From Haemaphysalis longicornis (taxonomy: Eukaryota > Arthropoda > Arachnida > Ixodida > Ixodidae): a stretch of DNA of 64,000 nucleotides. Positions within the stretch are counted from its first letter, which is position 1, and each line of letters begins with the position of its first letter. The stretch lies in assembly GCA_013339765.2 (NCBI GenBank), contig CM023450.1, positions 106,285,344 through 106,349,343 on the forward strand, given 5' to 3'. This document shows, in pieces, positions 1 to 12,064 of this stretch. The notes under the pieces were generated by a model that did not search any database, was not told the origin of the DNA, and worked only from the letters and a program-made list of their open reading frames with translations. The position numbers and the translations under genes were made by a program.

Positions 1-2009
1 GGAAAGAAGCGTAGTTCGGAGTGCAAGGCAGTTGATTGCTCAGGATAAAAAAAAAATAACGGAAAGATGTAGCTAACAGAAACGGCGGATGTACATATCG
101 GAAATTCAGTCGAATTCCTCCCACCTTTCAGCTCCGACGTGAGGGCCCCGACAAGTGTTTGCCTGCTGGCTGGGTCGCGTGCGAGCGTTTTGTCCGCACT
201 ATCAGTTGCTTTTACCCGACATCCCCTTCTTTTTCCTCTTCCCCCCTTCCTCTTCCCCTCTTTCCCCAAAGCGCCCTTTGCAAATTTTCCCGTACTCCCC
301 GCGAGAAAGCGGGGATAAAACAACAACAAAGCTGTTGCCCTCGGCGTCCTCCTGTTTCCAACTCGCGGAAGCACGAATTAAAATGAATGCACCCGCAAAA
401 AAGAAAACAAGAAAAAAACAGCTGGAAAGCAACACTTTCTTGCGTGTTTTTTTTTTTTTTTTTACTTTTGACAGGAGTGTGCAGGGTGCATGTGACCCGT
501 TGTTTAATGTCAAGTTTAGTTCCCGCCGCAGACGGTCCAAACGCGATCAAGGCAGAGCAGTCTGGGTGCGCCCTTTCATAAACCGCCTTTACTAACAAAT
601 TCACGCCAGTGGTTTCTTCCGTACTGTTCAGTTAGGGCGTTCTAATCACCAAAAAGATTGGTAGAGTACAACAAAAGTCCTTCGTCAGTTATCTTGTTTG
701 CTTGTTTGTTCATTTATTTATTTGTTTGTTTAACGCATTCAAATGAATGTTTTTGGAGCGAATAGTTTTCACTTTTTTTCTCTTAAGAATTCACAATACT
801 TCCTGGGCTGAGAAGACCTCCCACAAAAGTGACGACTCTACCATCATAAATCCGCTCTGAATAAACGTGTATCCCTTTACCTCGTACGCAGTCAGCGATG
901 AATGGATCACAAGCAAGTAACAAGACGAAAGAAACGTCAAACAATGGCATTTTTCTGCTTTCGTCCAGTTAAGCCCGCTCTGGCCGTAATGTTTCTGTCC
1001 TTACAGAATGAACCGCTCACCTATGTATTTCCTCCATGAGATAAAGTTTGGGTGTCCCGGACAGTGCTTTTTGATTTCCGTTCCATTTTTTCTGAAAGTC
1101 TACGTCCCCTCCTCCTATTCCCCCCCACCATTTTTTTTTTTTTTTTGCCTTCCGGAAGGAGTTTCGGCGGTATTTCGTTGCAGGTTCTTGGCTTGGACTT
1201 GTAAGTAGATGTTGACTTGCAATGCATAATTTTAGCGAGGGGAACTATATGAGCGCTTAAAGTAGGGTAAAACCGGTAAACAGGCATTATACAGAACATG
1301 GTACTTCATATCCATTGCAAGTGATCACACAGAATGTAGGCCAAAAATAGGGTGACCAGTCGAATTGCTCCAGCACTGTAGAGACCCAAGCCTGCCATAA
1401 CATTACCTCATACACCATCTCGTTTCCGCGTGAATCGATGCATGACGTATTATACTCGCACGTCAGTCAAGTGTGTTAAAGTGCCCGATCGAGTGCACAG
1501 ACCCTTGCTGAAAAGGCGGATACCAAACGCGTCAAAACCCATCGGAAACACCAGAAGCAGAAAAAAAGACACATCTGCAATAGCATAATCGTGAAGAAAC
1601 CTTTATTTAAGTATTTTATTTCTTGAAACCTCAACGCCTTTGTGTGCAGTGGAACATCAGAAATGCCCTTTTTTTTTTTTTTTTTTGCGCTGCCTCACCC
1701 AAAACATTGACTTTTACGTGCCAATCACTGAACTATGACAAGCGGGGAGGCAGTTTAGGCCTACTCAAGCGCGAATTACATAGTGCGTGTTTCCTTAGCG
1801 AATTCGGTGGAGTGAATATGCACACTTGACAAATCCGCAATGCCTTCTTCACTGTCCGCGAACATTGCGGTTTTCGTATTTGAGGAACATGATGTTTGCC
1901 GGCACAATTACGGTTGGCGCGGTCGGTGCTTCTTGTGTCCCAAGAGGCGAACGAAAAACCTTAATTTTGGACAAGATGAATTAAGCCTTAATGACAAGGT
2001 GAAGAGGAA
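1..2009. other. No gene recognised; T-tract-rich DNA
   Basis: I see no recognisable gene here. Short overlapping ORFs occur on both strands but contain pyrimidine-derived Phe/Leu/Pro or Lys runs and no domain. Three pure T-runs of 16-18 bases lie at 447-463, 1131-1146 and 1669-1686. They could be old poly(A) tails of minus-strand retroposons, but no body is recognisable next to them. Confidence 0.6.
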
Positions 2010-2880
2010 GAAGGAGAAACACATTTATTTGGGAGCAGAAATAATTGACGATGGTGGCCACCGTTCTGGCGGCGACCGCGGCCGCCCGGGCAACCAGTAA
2101 AGCTTGGCCCTCCTGGTCTGGGCAGCGCAACGCCTCCTCCCACTGCTCACATGTGGTTATTTTTGGATATGGATCTCTCGGACGTCCCCACATAATGTGC
2201 TGAAAGGTGCCGAGGGACTGGCAGGTTGTACAGTTTGGTGAAGTACCGGTATACGGCTGGCTGAATTAGGTGTAATTTAGCGGGACTGGGAAATGTGTTT
2301 GTTTGCAAAAGACGCCATGTGTGTTCTTGATGGATGGTGAGTTTTGTGTGTGCCGGGGCGTAGACACGGTGAGAGATGCGGTAATGGGTGGTAATTTTAT
2401 TATACGTTATCATCCGGCCTCTAGCGGATCTGGCGCCATGGTAGGGGAAACGAGCTGGACCCGGCTCGGATTGTGAAGTTCTCGAGCCATACTGTGGGCA
2501 ACTTCATTCCCCTCCAGGCCAGCGTGCGCCGGAGCCCAGATGATTTCTACGGGGGACGTGGGGGTGCTTGTAGGAGAATTTTGAGTGCCTGAGGCGAAAT
2601 AAAGCCGGAGGGGAAATTTTGAACTGCCGTTTTAGAATCGGTGATGACTTTGGAGGGGGTCGGCTTTTGCGTTAGCGCTAATGCTATACTGCCGGCTCTT
2701 CCGCCGTGGCTGGGTTGGTGGTGCGGATGGTCAAGAAGTTGTGCTGGACCGGATTTGGAGGACAATAAGAGACGATTGAGAAGGCACCATGCCGCCGATA
2801 TTCCGCTGCGTCGACGTAGTGGGCGTCATGTTTGTCGCGATATTGTTTATGTAAAGCTTGTAACCATGACATTCAACTGA
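2010..2880 (-). mobile_element. 5'-truncated LINE, RNase H to 3' end
   Basis: This is the 3' part of a non-LTR retrotransposon on the minus strand. Read from 2872 downward, it encodes an RNase H domain, a degraded zinc knuckle and the conserved C-terminal tail. It ends in an AATAAATG-like 3' end near 2015-2025. The reverse transcriptase and endonuclease are absent, as expected for 5' truncation during target-primed reverse transcription. The class (RNase H-bearing LINE of the I/LOA/R1-like group) follows from RNase H plus a C-terminal Cys/His knuckle; the exact clade is not determined. A similar tail is found on the plus strand at 51.3-51.5 kb. Confidence 0.8.
2097..2872 (-). pseudogene. LINE ORF2 remnant: RNase H, zinc knuckle, C-tail
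   Basis: RNase H would degrade the RNA strand of the RNA:DNA hybrid during LINE integration. The expected acidic and histidine positions are visible across frames: YVDAAEY (first Asp), TAEEPAV (Glu), VITDSKTAV (third Asp) and WAPAHAGLEGNEVAH (His region). The next section has TIHQEHTWRLLQTNTF, then NCTTC and FQHIMWG, which look like a decayed CCHC knuckle. The C-tail reads WEEALRCPDQEGQ. At least one single-base loss near 2692 separates TAEEPAV from SIALALTQ, and further frame changes near 2550 and 2240 are needed to join the parts. It cannot encode a working protein. Confidence 0.8.
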
Positions 2881-3587
2881 CCCGTTCCGCCGGTCCTGCT
2901 GGCCCACGCCGCTTTAACGGTGTTCGCAAGAAACGTTCGCCCGTCCCAAACATTTTACAATATGCCGTGGCTGCAGAAATTGTTCGATCTGCGGTACGAG
3001 CGGCGCTGTAGTGACGCGCTCTCAGGCAAATTCGCACCATGAAGGTGCGAATTTGCCTGCGAACTCGAAGGCGCGAATTTGAAGGGCTTCAGGTGTTACC
3101 ATATTCACCAGCCGAATAAAACGGGATTTTCAAGTGAAGCTTTAGTTTCCTCATTGATGCCGTTGTACGCCATACACCCTGCAGGGAAGCCAATTTCACT
3201 AACGATGGCGATGGTCGTGGGTGAAGTGAAAGTGAAGCCGGCCATCCCTTCAATGCGCGTTCTACGTGACTATGCGCATGCCTAAGCGTTGTCTAGCAGC
3301 GCTTTATGTTTTTTTGTTTTTTAAGGCCGAAGCATGCGCTATGAGGACGCTAAAGCCCGTGTATTTTAGGAGCGTTTCGTACGCCCAGACGCCCCATTAG
3401 GATGGCACCGGTTTTTGAATTGATGAGCCTTTTACTGGGGTTTTCCCTAGCCACGTCCGCCCTTCAGGGGCTGGAAAATTTTGATTTCCCTAGAATGACA
3501 CCGGACAGGGCAAAAACTCCCTTTTTAGGACACACCCTTTACCAATTTTTGCCGGCATCTCGGGTGGGGGTGCGGATGTAAAAACAA
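2881..3587. other. No gene recognised; contains a hairpin
   Basis: Nothing protein-like is convincing in this spacer between two LINE fragments. It contains the near-perfect hairpin annotated separately at 3023-3059, plus a second copy of its core (GCGCGAATTTG) at about 3072-3082. Confidence 0.5.
3023..3059. repeat. 16-bp perfect inverted repeat (hairpin)
   Basis: Arms 3023-3038 and 3044-3059 are exact reverse complements around the 5-base loop ATGAA. The arm core GGTGCGAATTTGCC is reminiscent of the GTGCGAATGCA palindrome of the Helentron-like copies in this window, so it might be a terminal hairpin of a small non-autonomous element. No element body was recognised. Confidence 0.75.
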
Positions 3588-3656
3588 CGGACACAAAAAT
3601 AAAAAAGGAGACGCACTCAGCGCTGTGGTGTCTCGACTTCCTTCTTCTTGTGTCCG
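3588..3656. mobile_element. Degraded fold-back MITE remnant
   Basis: The sequence starts CGGACACAAAAAT and ends with the inverse TTCTTGTGTCCG, with purine-rich material on one side and pyrimidine-rich on the other around a centre containing CAGCGCTG. The same vocabulary (ACACGGACAA, AGCGCT) occurs in the much better preserved fold-back at 36777-36912, so this is probably an older relative. The arms are only partly complementary. Confidence 0.45.
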
Positions 3657-3812
3657 TGTCGAGTTTGTGCTGCTTGGAGATGTTCAAAAACCCCTACCAA
3701 CTTGCCCAATTGTCGATTCTTCTACACCCGTACCGAAGTACTTGCAGGTTAGACAGGCTGGAACATAAAGCACTCGCTAAGCATGGCCTTCTTAGAGTAC
3801 ATGAGTTTCTTT

Positions 3813-4398
3813 CATCATCATCAGCAGCTGCCTGTGTACGCCCACTGCAGGGCAAAGTCCTCTCCCATAGATCTCCAATTATTCCGGTCCTGTGCTAACT
3901 AATTTATCCCCGCAAACTTCTTGATCTCATCAGCCCACCTAACATTTGGCCGCTCCCTGACACGCTTGCCTTCTTTAGGGATCCACCCTGTACCCTTAAT
4001 GAGAAACGGTTATCTCGCCTACGCATTACATGCCCGGCCCACGCCCTTCTTCTTAATTTCTACTAATATCTCCTTAACACGAATTTGTTCCCTGACCCAC
4101 TCAGCTCTCTTCTTGTCCCTTAACGTTAGGCCTATCACCTTCCGTTTCATTGCTCGCTGAGTCATCCTCAATTTAAGTTGAACCCTCTTAGTGAGCCTTC
4201 AAGTTTCTGCCCCGTAGGCGAGTACCGATAAGATGCCGTTATCATACACTTTCTTCTTCAGGGACAATGGTAGGCTGTCATTCTTTATATGAGAATGCCT
4301 GCCGAAAGCACTCCACCCCATTCTTATCCTTCTAATTATCTCTGCCTCATGGTTGAGATCCGGGATCACTACTTGGTTTAAGTAGTTGAGTTGCTTTA
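3813..4398 (-). mobile_element. 5'-truncated RTE-type LINE
   Basis: On the minus strand this reads as the end of an RTE-clade reverse transcriptase followed by the family's short-repeat 3' terminus (TGATGATGATG at 3813-3823). The peptide order is: a variant of YLGQVVTPD (here YLNQVVIPD), HEAEIIRRIRMGWSAFGRHS, LPLSLKKKVYDNGIL, VLAYGAET, RAEWVREQ, GWIPKEGKR, VRWADEIKKFAGIN and NNWRSMGEDFALQWAY. The first part is the RT thumb region. AGTTTTCTTT at 4399-4408 and AGTTTCTTT at 3804-3812 flank the fragment and may be an imperfect target-site duplication. Confidence 0.85.
3825..4398 (-). pseudogene. RTE reverse transcriptase C-terminal remnant
   Basis: The product would be the C-terminal part of the RTE endonuclease/reverse transcriptase. 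The catalytic RT motifs (the YADD-type centre) and the endonuclease lie upstream and are missing. A TGA at about 4199 sits where family members have the Trp of GAETW, and further stops and frame changes occur towards 3830. It is clearly non-functional. No host exon is suggested by the flanks. Confidence 0.8.
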
Positions 4399-4408
4399 AG
4401 TTTTCTTT

Positions 4409-7006
4409 AATGATTTGAGAGAAAGAGGAAGGAAGGGAGTGGGAGGAAGGGATAAAATAAGCTGTACTGAAGAGGCCGACGCTGCTAGCGTAAGGGCGTA
4501 CGCCAGATGGGTATGACTGCGGTGTTGAGGGGTGAACGTGAAAAATATATCGAAAGTGAGATGCAATCAAATTCTAGAAACGAAAAGACCCCCCTATAAG
4601 TATGCGTTATTCTTCATTTCTTTAATGGCCTTGTTTTCTATGAGCAGGTGATTTTTTACCCAGGGGTAAAATTTGTTTAATCAGAAGGTCCTCGATGCTT
4701 AACAGTTTCCCTACGCTCCGAGACATCATAATTTCCGTTCCTTCACCCGGGCACGCGTCAAAAACAACGTGACTAATACTCAGAACTGCACTTCAAAGCT
4801 ATAGCGCCTGCTCGCAGCCCTCCCGCTTGTACCGCGTCTGTTGTTTTGCGCTTGCCGGCCTTTCCTTGGGGGCCCCCTACCAACCCCAGCGGACGCGCTG
4901 CTATTCGTCCCTTTCAAGCACACGCGGGCCCTCCCTCGCACCACTCGCGTGCTCACCTCTCGTCTTACGCGTCGCGAACCCCGGCTCCTGCTGCTCCTGT
5001 CAGCTGCTGTATGGACCGGAAGCTACTGCACGAGCTCCCGCAGAGCGTGGGGTCGGAAATTATTCGCGCGTACGCCCTCGCGTTTTGCGCGCCTGCGTTC
5101 TGCCCTTCTCTGGCTAAATTTTTTCCCCTTTTCCCCAGGGACTCACTTCTTTCTATCCCCGTTTGCGGCGCGAAACCTTGGCTTCCCTTCGTTCGTCCAT
5201 CTCATCGATTCCCTGTCGGAGTCTCCGAATACCGGGAGCAAGCTGATATCAGTGACGTGCCGCACGGAAGCCTTCCCGTTGTGTTTCAACCAGATTATAT
5301 CTTGGACAATGTGTTCTAAGGTTGCTACGTCGTATGTACGACATCAAGCTTCCTGTGAAGCGTTAATGAAGTTTTTGTATGCAAATTTGAGTCTCCCCCC
5401 ATACAAAAAGATGTGGGATAAGCTGTGGTTGGGGCTGCACCGAAACAAAATAAATTAATGCGACAGCACGTATTTTTAGACTTTCGACGGCGCTGCACAA
5501 GCTCTACATTTACTGCGCCTTGCTGCAGATAGCTACACTGGAGTTCTGTTCTCTATTTGTGGATTGTGTGAGGTCGCTAAATTGCTGTATATGCTCTCCA
5601 GTTTGTAAAATGTGTGCATTTTACTTTAGCCTTTACTTGACTTATCCTGGAAAGGTCAAGTGCATGAGGCTGCGGTACTGTTCCTGCGAATGACGCCGTT
5701 CATTGGCAATCAAAAACAAAAAAATGCGCCATTTCGTCAGTAGAGGCACATAAATAAAATATAGGCCAGAATATAGGCAGCTAGCAGAATAAATTTTCCC
5801 ACACAATAAACGATTCGTGACGGGAATGGGCGTGTAACGGTACATGAAAATGCGTATGAACCGAATAGTGGCGCCAGCAAGTTTGTTTAACTTGCTGCCA
5901 CGATAAAGATGTGATTCAGTAAATAACAAGTTATAAGACCAGCAGAAAGCGCGCATCACCTTCTGGCGTTCGTAGAGCTTCGTCCAAATATTGTATTACG
6001 CTTTAGTTTGCCTGCCACCTATTCGTCTTTGCTCGACCGCTGTGCAACAAATATCCAGGATAAATTTGGAAACGAAGTGTGGGTCAACTGAACTTCACCA
6101 AGTTTTGTCGCGGTTGCCTCGTAATCGAAATGAGGCGGGAAGTTCGCGTAGTTTTGAAATTTACAGGAGACAATAGAAACAGTGGAAGTGGTAGCTATTG
6201 CGTAGTGCTTTTGTGCCTTTTCTCTGCATGGGGTTTGAGTATTGGAGCGTGGGCGTTACTGCTGCCGTTAGAGAGCGCGTGCATGTGAGCGGCCGCTTGT
6301 GTCTTCATACGTGAACGGATGACACATACTTTGCTCACGTTTTAGATTTTTTTTTGTGGATGTCTGCATACCACCCGCATCCGCTTACCTGGTTTGGTTA
6401 CTTTTGTCAGTTACTGGAGAACCTTAACTCCCAGGTATTTTTTTCCGTTAACCGGAATGCGAGAATAACGCTGGTGCGAGAGCTGTGAAGTTCTCCGAAT
6501 ACCTGATAAAAAATAAAGCACAATAACAAATGAGATCCAGGTTTCTCAGTTTTAAATTTGTGTATATACTTTTTGGTTAACAAGAACGCTTGTCTTCCCC
6601 CCTTTCTTCGTGTTGTCCTGACGTCATAGTCCCTGAAAGACTACTTGCATACGGTCGCCACACAGAAGCGTCGTTAGCGTGATACACAATCACCGAATTA
6701 GGTAGCGGACACGTTAGCCGAGAAAAACATCGTTGACGGGCTAAGTGCCCACAGAGATAGCGCCCCTTTTTTCAGGAATAGCATATTACTTACGTTGTGA
6801 GACATCTAGTTGATATTTATATCTCTCGTCCCTTATTTAATTGGTATGTCAACTCAACCCACTAACACGACGACATCCTCTTGAGTGTGTGTGCAAGACA
6901 GATGTGCGTATGTTAAACATTCCCAGGTAGTGTAATATAAAGCACAGCCCTCTACCACGGCACGCCGCAAAGTCATGTTTCGGACGGTACGACATACTGA
7001 TATTTC
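4409..7006. other. No gene recognised
   Basis: I see no recognisable coding domain or repeat. From about 4800 to 5200 the sequence is GC- and CpG-rich and keeps a 205-codon frame open (4841-5458). The peptide is Arg/Leu/Ser/Pro-rich without any motif, and other frames are open over the same stretch, so composition explains it. The rest is AT-rich unique-looking DNA. Confidence 0.5.
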
Positions 7007-7035
7007 TTTTTTTTTTGGGGGGGGGGGGGGGGGGG
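7007..7035. repeat. T10-G19 homopolymer junction
   Basis: Ten T are followed directly by nineteen G, then a purine-rich AGAGGAGAGG stretch. G-runs of this length are length-unstable and error-prone in sequencing, so the exact count should not be trusted. Confidence 0.85.
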
Positions 7036-7164
7036 AGAGGAGAGGGTACGGGAAAGAGGATTAAAAAATTAGAGGCTAGTACAATATGTCAGAAACCCTG
7101 CCTATTATTCACGTGTCAGTCTCAAAAATTTATAATTTCTCTTTCAAGTACATCAGCTACAACT

Positions 7165-7257
7165 CGGGTACAAGGCCTTAGGATTGGAGGGCTGCGGATC
7201 AATATTTAAACCACGCGGGGATCTTTAACGTGCACCCAAAGTCTAGCACACACGAGA
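7165..7257 (-). mobile_element. SINE-like body fragment (tick Ruka-type style)
   Basis: On the minus strand the order CGTGTGTGCTAGA, GGGTGCACGTTAAAGATCC, GTGGTTTAAAT, CCGCAGCCCTCC follows the body of the tRNA-headed SINEs common in hard ticks. In those a GTGCACGTTAAAGAACCCC core is followed by GTGGTC and GGAGTCCTCC. The tRNA-like head is missing. The assignment rests on remembered consensus phrases and not on an alignment. Confidence 0.5.
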
Positions 7258-7262
7258 ATTCT

Positions 7263-10200
7263 TGTTTTCCGGCTCCTATAGAAAAAAAAAAACACTTCTC
7301 TTCGGAACAAAAAAAATTTCCCCGTCGTTACGTGCTCCGCAGCCCTCAAGCCAAACAATCTCCGACAAGGTAGACGCACAAACAACCTGCCGCGGAAGAG
7401 ACACAACACGTCGCAACCGCGGCCCATCCGAGCGTCTTCGACGAGACAGTATTGGGCAACGCGGGGATGCTTTCTCCTTCCCGCGCTCCATCTCCATCGC
7501 CATACTTTCTCGCGCAGCAGTACACGGGCACGCGATGTATCGAAAAGCGTCAAGGGGCCAAAATCGACCTCGTTCCCAATGGCCCCGGGGCGAGCGAATG
7601 TGGACGACGACGAGACGACGGGCGCGTCGTCGACTCCTAAATCACAGCCGCCGCTGCCTCCTCGCAAGCCCCGCTCGTCTATGTCGGCCTGTGTGCGCGG
7701 CTATGCGTACAAATTCGCGTTTGCGCGCGGGACTTGTATTTCTGAGCTTTTTTAACGACGTTGTTTTCTGGCCACACGCCCAAGGTAAGAAAGCCCACCC
7801 CTGTACCACTTGTTCATGTTCCTCGTTGCCCGTTTCCGGAGTTTTTAGCCCTTCAGTCTCTTGAAACTATGTCGATAATGAAGAATACTGATGACGACGC
7901 ATTGTAATGATTTCAGCCTTCACGAGGTAACAGCATGGATGTCTTCTAGTCTAAGTGGCGTTACCATGGCTCTCCTCCGACGAAGAAGAGCCACAAAAGG
8001 AGGAGAGGGCGGAAAGGCGATCGAGGACGGTGCCTGCACGCGCCTTCCGAGCAGGCACGCGAGAATCAATCGCTTCCCCGGTGGAGAACGTATCCGCCAC
8101 TCCTGGCGTTCCCATTCCACACCCTTGAGTAGTTTCGGCGCTCAGCGGCTATATACGATGAGCGCCTGTCGGACATCGCTATATATGTGCCGCCGATGTT
8201 TGCGGGCGCCGGTGGCCTTTCCCACAGGGCACCTGCAGGTTATACGAGGCTGTGATGAACCACTCCGGCGTGAGGACGAAAGAGATGTGGGCAGCCAGGG
8301 GCAGGTGCGGAAAGTTGGGCTGCAGGCCGCCGTGTATAATTTAGGGGGACGGCATCATCCGCTGGCCTCCACGACAGACACGAATCGTTGGCCTCCGGCC
8401 GTTACCTAGTCCAGCGGGTGTATCACGAAGTCGTCCGAGGGAAATCAATGGGAAGGAAGAGGCTGTCCATAGTTCCACAAACTCGCTTTACTTTCATTTT
8501 CGTCAAGCTAGATTCCTGTAACAGTTAGAAGGACTTATTATTATGATTTTAACCATTTCGAGCTGCGTTGACGGCGCTGGCGTAACAGAAGTATTTTCTT
8601 TTTCGAAGTACACACCGAAAAGCCTGGCGCCGAAAAAGCATAGCAGTGATGCGAAACGACCCGGATGCAAACGCCTGTCACGCTCCCTGCTCCCTGAGGA
8701 GATGGCGATGCTGCCCATCGTTCCCTTATCCAACTTATCAGGTGGCCGGGGATTCTCATTTGCATACATGTATAATCACAGGGTTCTAAATGGTTTTCTT
8801 CCAAAGGTTGCCTTCTCAACAACCAATTTTTATAAAATATCGTATTTTTACGCGCATAACCAGCACCAATAATAAAGAGTCGCACGAGTATAGGGGAGTG
8901 CGGAAAATACACAAATTCTGTCACGAAGTGCAGCTTCACTTTATTACGTCTCAAGCGGTGATGCCTGGCACAGAGGAAGCATCGTGATAATTCTCTGTCC
9001 TTTTTTCTACGTGGCTTACTGGCAAAAAGTGACAGGATGTAGCTTTATTGTGCCGTCCTGTGGCCAACGTTAGCTAGCTTTGTCGCAAGCATGCTTTTAT
9101 CACGGGATAGAAGAGAGAGCATCGAAAAGCATCAGATAAGAGACTCCAGTCTTGGCAGAAGGGGGATATTGGACAAGGGTTGCCACACCCCATACGCCTG
9201 AACCGGTAGGCGCGAGAGGGAAGCTTCGTTGCAAGCAATAGACGGTTAAAGGTATGTATTTCCGGGGTCAAAAGTTTACAGGACGCGATTTAGACTTTCG
9301 ACGTTAATTTCTCTGCTCTCTTTGGGCTCAAGACTTAATTTTGATTTGTATACAGCGAAGCATCACGCTTCGGGGTATCAACAGCACGTTCGTAGCAGGA
9401 CAGTTGCGGCTTGACGAAGCCCGACACCCGCCGTTCTACTTTGTCTAGCATAGTTTTACAATATACCGTACAGTCTTCCGACACACTAGCTTTAGTACAC
9501 TTATTTTCAAAATTAAAAACCAGCTTTATCCAGCTTCTACGCGATAGTAAGAGAGGAACCAAGTTGCTGAAGCTCATGTAATAGTTAGCAGAATGAACGC
9601 ACATCGTGGAAATAAAATTCGTCAATCAGTTTTTATTCGTCGCGTGAGCGTTTTGTTTGATGATGGTCCCCGTAGAAAACGAAAAGGTGGTTCCTCATTG
9701 TAGAAAGCCTTCGACTCCCTCAAAGTAGTTGGTAAATTTTTTAAACGGTCACGCGAACGTAGTGCGACGTCAGTGTTAGTCGAAACAAGTAGAAGAAATC
9801 ATCTGCCTCATCCCAAAACTAACAGGCACCCGACAGGTGGCTTGAGACGTCAACTTTTAGCAGTAGATGTTCTGAATTGACACGTGAGTTGTAATTCGTA
9901 ATTACGTCCTCGGTGAATCAGGGTATATTTAACATGTTGCTCCATATTTTTTTAGTGCCTAGAAGTGTGTATTTGTAGTTCGTAGAGCCAGATTTACAGG
10001 GGTTGTTGAGTTTTACGTTCGCAACAAACTTAAGCGCCTCTGATATCTCTTGCTAGCGTGCCTGAAAACCGTCCCTCTGTGATGGTCACAACTTTTTTAA
10101 AACAAATTATGAGAGCGATTTTGGTGATGTGAACCACTTGACGAGTGGCGTTTTGTTTGGCATGTTATGCGTTGTAACATCTTGTTCTCGCTCGCTAGCT

Positions 10201-12064
10201 TATTTTTTTTTTTTTTTACTGCAAGTACGTTTAAGCTGTTTTCATTTAAGTTCGAATTCAACAACCGTCACATCGTGTCTCTTCTTCGCGATGCTTAGTA
10301 CACGTCGCCATTTACATGCACGCTTACTCTTCCAACCACGAATGATACACGTTAACTATGCTTCGTTGTATTAAGACACTGCGTTAGTCATTGCGCAACC
10401 ATTCTGCAAGTCGGTTATAAAATAACTGTGGAGCATATGCGTCAATATTCCTTCGGTTTAAATACTCTACTCCTAACCTTTAGGGCCATAAAACAATGTT
10501 GATGCCACCATATAGATCCTCCGCAAGCAGAGAAAGCGTGATCCTTTTGCACACTGTCTTAGTACGTGTACATCACATATTACAGATTCAATGATATGGT
10601 GAACGTATTTTGTACGCATTTTGTTTGTGTACTTTGTCTAAATACCCATTGGCGCACTTTTCAAGACAGGATTTCAAACCATACACCATACTCAGGCATC
10701 TGTCCAATTACCCGGGGCATTAGATCTGTTGAAAAGCTCCATAAACAAGCAGACACCTTAGCGTTCGTTGTTTAGAGTGCTCGGCTAATTACTGTTCTGT
10801 TCTCTGCGTGTCAACAAGAACTCAAAAATGTTCCTTCTAATTCAAACGGACAAAAAGAGGAAGGAATTTAATCACTTTGCAACAATTTGCTTGCCAGCAG
10901 TCAACCTGTACGAACCACATTGTCCTCAGGAAAAGAAGGACAGTGACACCCTACGCGCTGCCCGCTCATTTCGTTTTCTGTGGCAACAGACGGAAGCGAA
11001 AACAATGTGCAACACGGACGGCTGATCACGAAAGCTTGGAGAGTGTCAGCAACGGAAAAGGTACAATGCGGTCATTAGTCATTCCATTCGCTGCGCGGTT
11101 TTCTAGTGTTATGGGCGCGCACTAATTTTACGATTTTGTTTTCTTTTTCTTCCCATTCCAGGGGGCGTCCCTGAGTATCATCAGCGAATACAAAAAAAAA
11201 AAAAGAAGTGCGCCCTGAAACTGTTGTTTACGCTTTTCCATGTTGCTAAGAAACAAAAAGTAAACTACGCAAAAGCTAAACTTGCCTCCGTAGTCGAGAT
11301 ACTTCCCGTTGTGACGCTTATTTCGAGAGGCGCCGCGCTCGAAGAAGTTGGGCAATGACCAGACAATCTTGCTCTCCTCACCTCCTCTATAGCGTTTCAG
11401 CAGCTCTCTCTCTGTCTCTCTCTTACCGTGCTAGTGCGAAATCATTAGGGATAAAGTTAAACTAGGGAAAGGGAGAACGATGGGAAAGAAGGGAGAAATA
11501 TGAGGAGGGGAGAAAAGGGAGCAGCGTCGAGAACGTTATCTCGTTGAAACACTCACATCTGTAAGCAGCATCCCGAACCCCGCTCTCAGCGGAGCCGGCG
11601 CAAAACGCGGGAAGCGGGGGAAAAAAAAGAGAGAAAAGTGACGCCGACTTCAGTAAGCCGCGTTGAAGATCTAAATGTTTGAATGATGGTGAAACGGTGC
11701 GCCGGCGTCTCGTTCGCGGGAGACCGTTCGACCTGACGTTCGCAAAATCTGGCGGACGCAACAAAGGAACCCGGGAGGCTAGCGCGGGCGAACTCGATAG
11801 AATTTGGTCCTACAGCGAATTCAATAATTCCACGCCGCTCTCGTTTTGAAAGTGCCTCGAAAGCTCGAGGTGTGGAAGCGCGCGGAAAGCTGGCTAAATA
11901 CTATTATATTTCTCAGGCCTGTGAGCTAGCTTGGCCAATGGCTGCGGTAGTCTTCTTCGATTTCTGATTTCTTTATAGTTGTCCTAGTTACCATTTCACC
12001 GCCGCGCGTTGTTAAATTTCGCATATTCTTCTAGTAAGCCTACAGGTAAATTATATTATATATA
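7263..12064. other. No confirmed gene; CpG-rich 7.3-8.4 kb
   Basis: From 7263 to about 8410 the DNA is CpG-rich and open in several frames on both strands (the longest is 200 codons at 7262-7864). None of these frames has a domain. One weak splice-bounded candidate exon is listed separately. From 8.4 to 12.06 kb I see AT-rich unrecognised DNA with short poly-T runs (for example 10202-10217) and a CT-rich stretch near 11407-11431. No RNA gene was seen. Confidence 0.45.
8233..8319 (-). other. Weak candidate internal exon (29 codons)
   Basis: On the minus strand an 87-base open segment is preceded by CGGCCTGCAG, an AG acceptor, and followed by GTGCCC, a GT donor. It is phase 0 at both ends. The peptide PNFPHLPLAAHISFVLTPEW continues with FITASYNLQ, which looks more protein-like than the surrounding frames. 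The pyrimidine tract before the acceptor is poor, and I do not recognise the family. It could be chance. Confidence 0.18.

Noticed and set aside
4841..5458. 205-codon plus-strand frame
   Set aside because: GC-rich composition keeps several frames open; the peptide has no recognisable motif.
7206..7864. Long frames on both strands (200 and 153 codons)
   Set aside because: CpG-rich composition and overlap with SINE-like sequence; no domain on either strand.
9696..9750. KAFDSL-like text resembling RT motif A
   Set aside because: Only about six residues match and no other RT motif lies in the expected distance or frame.
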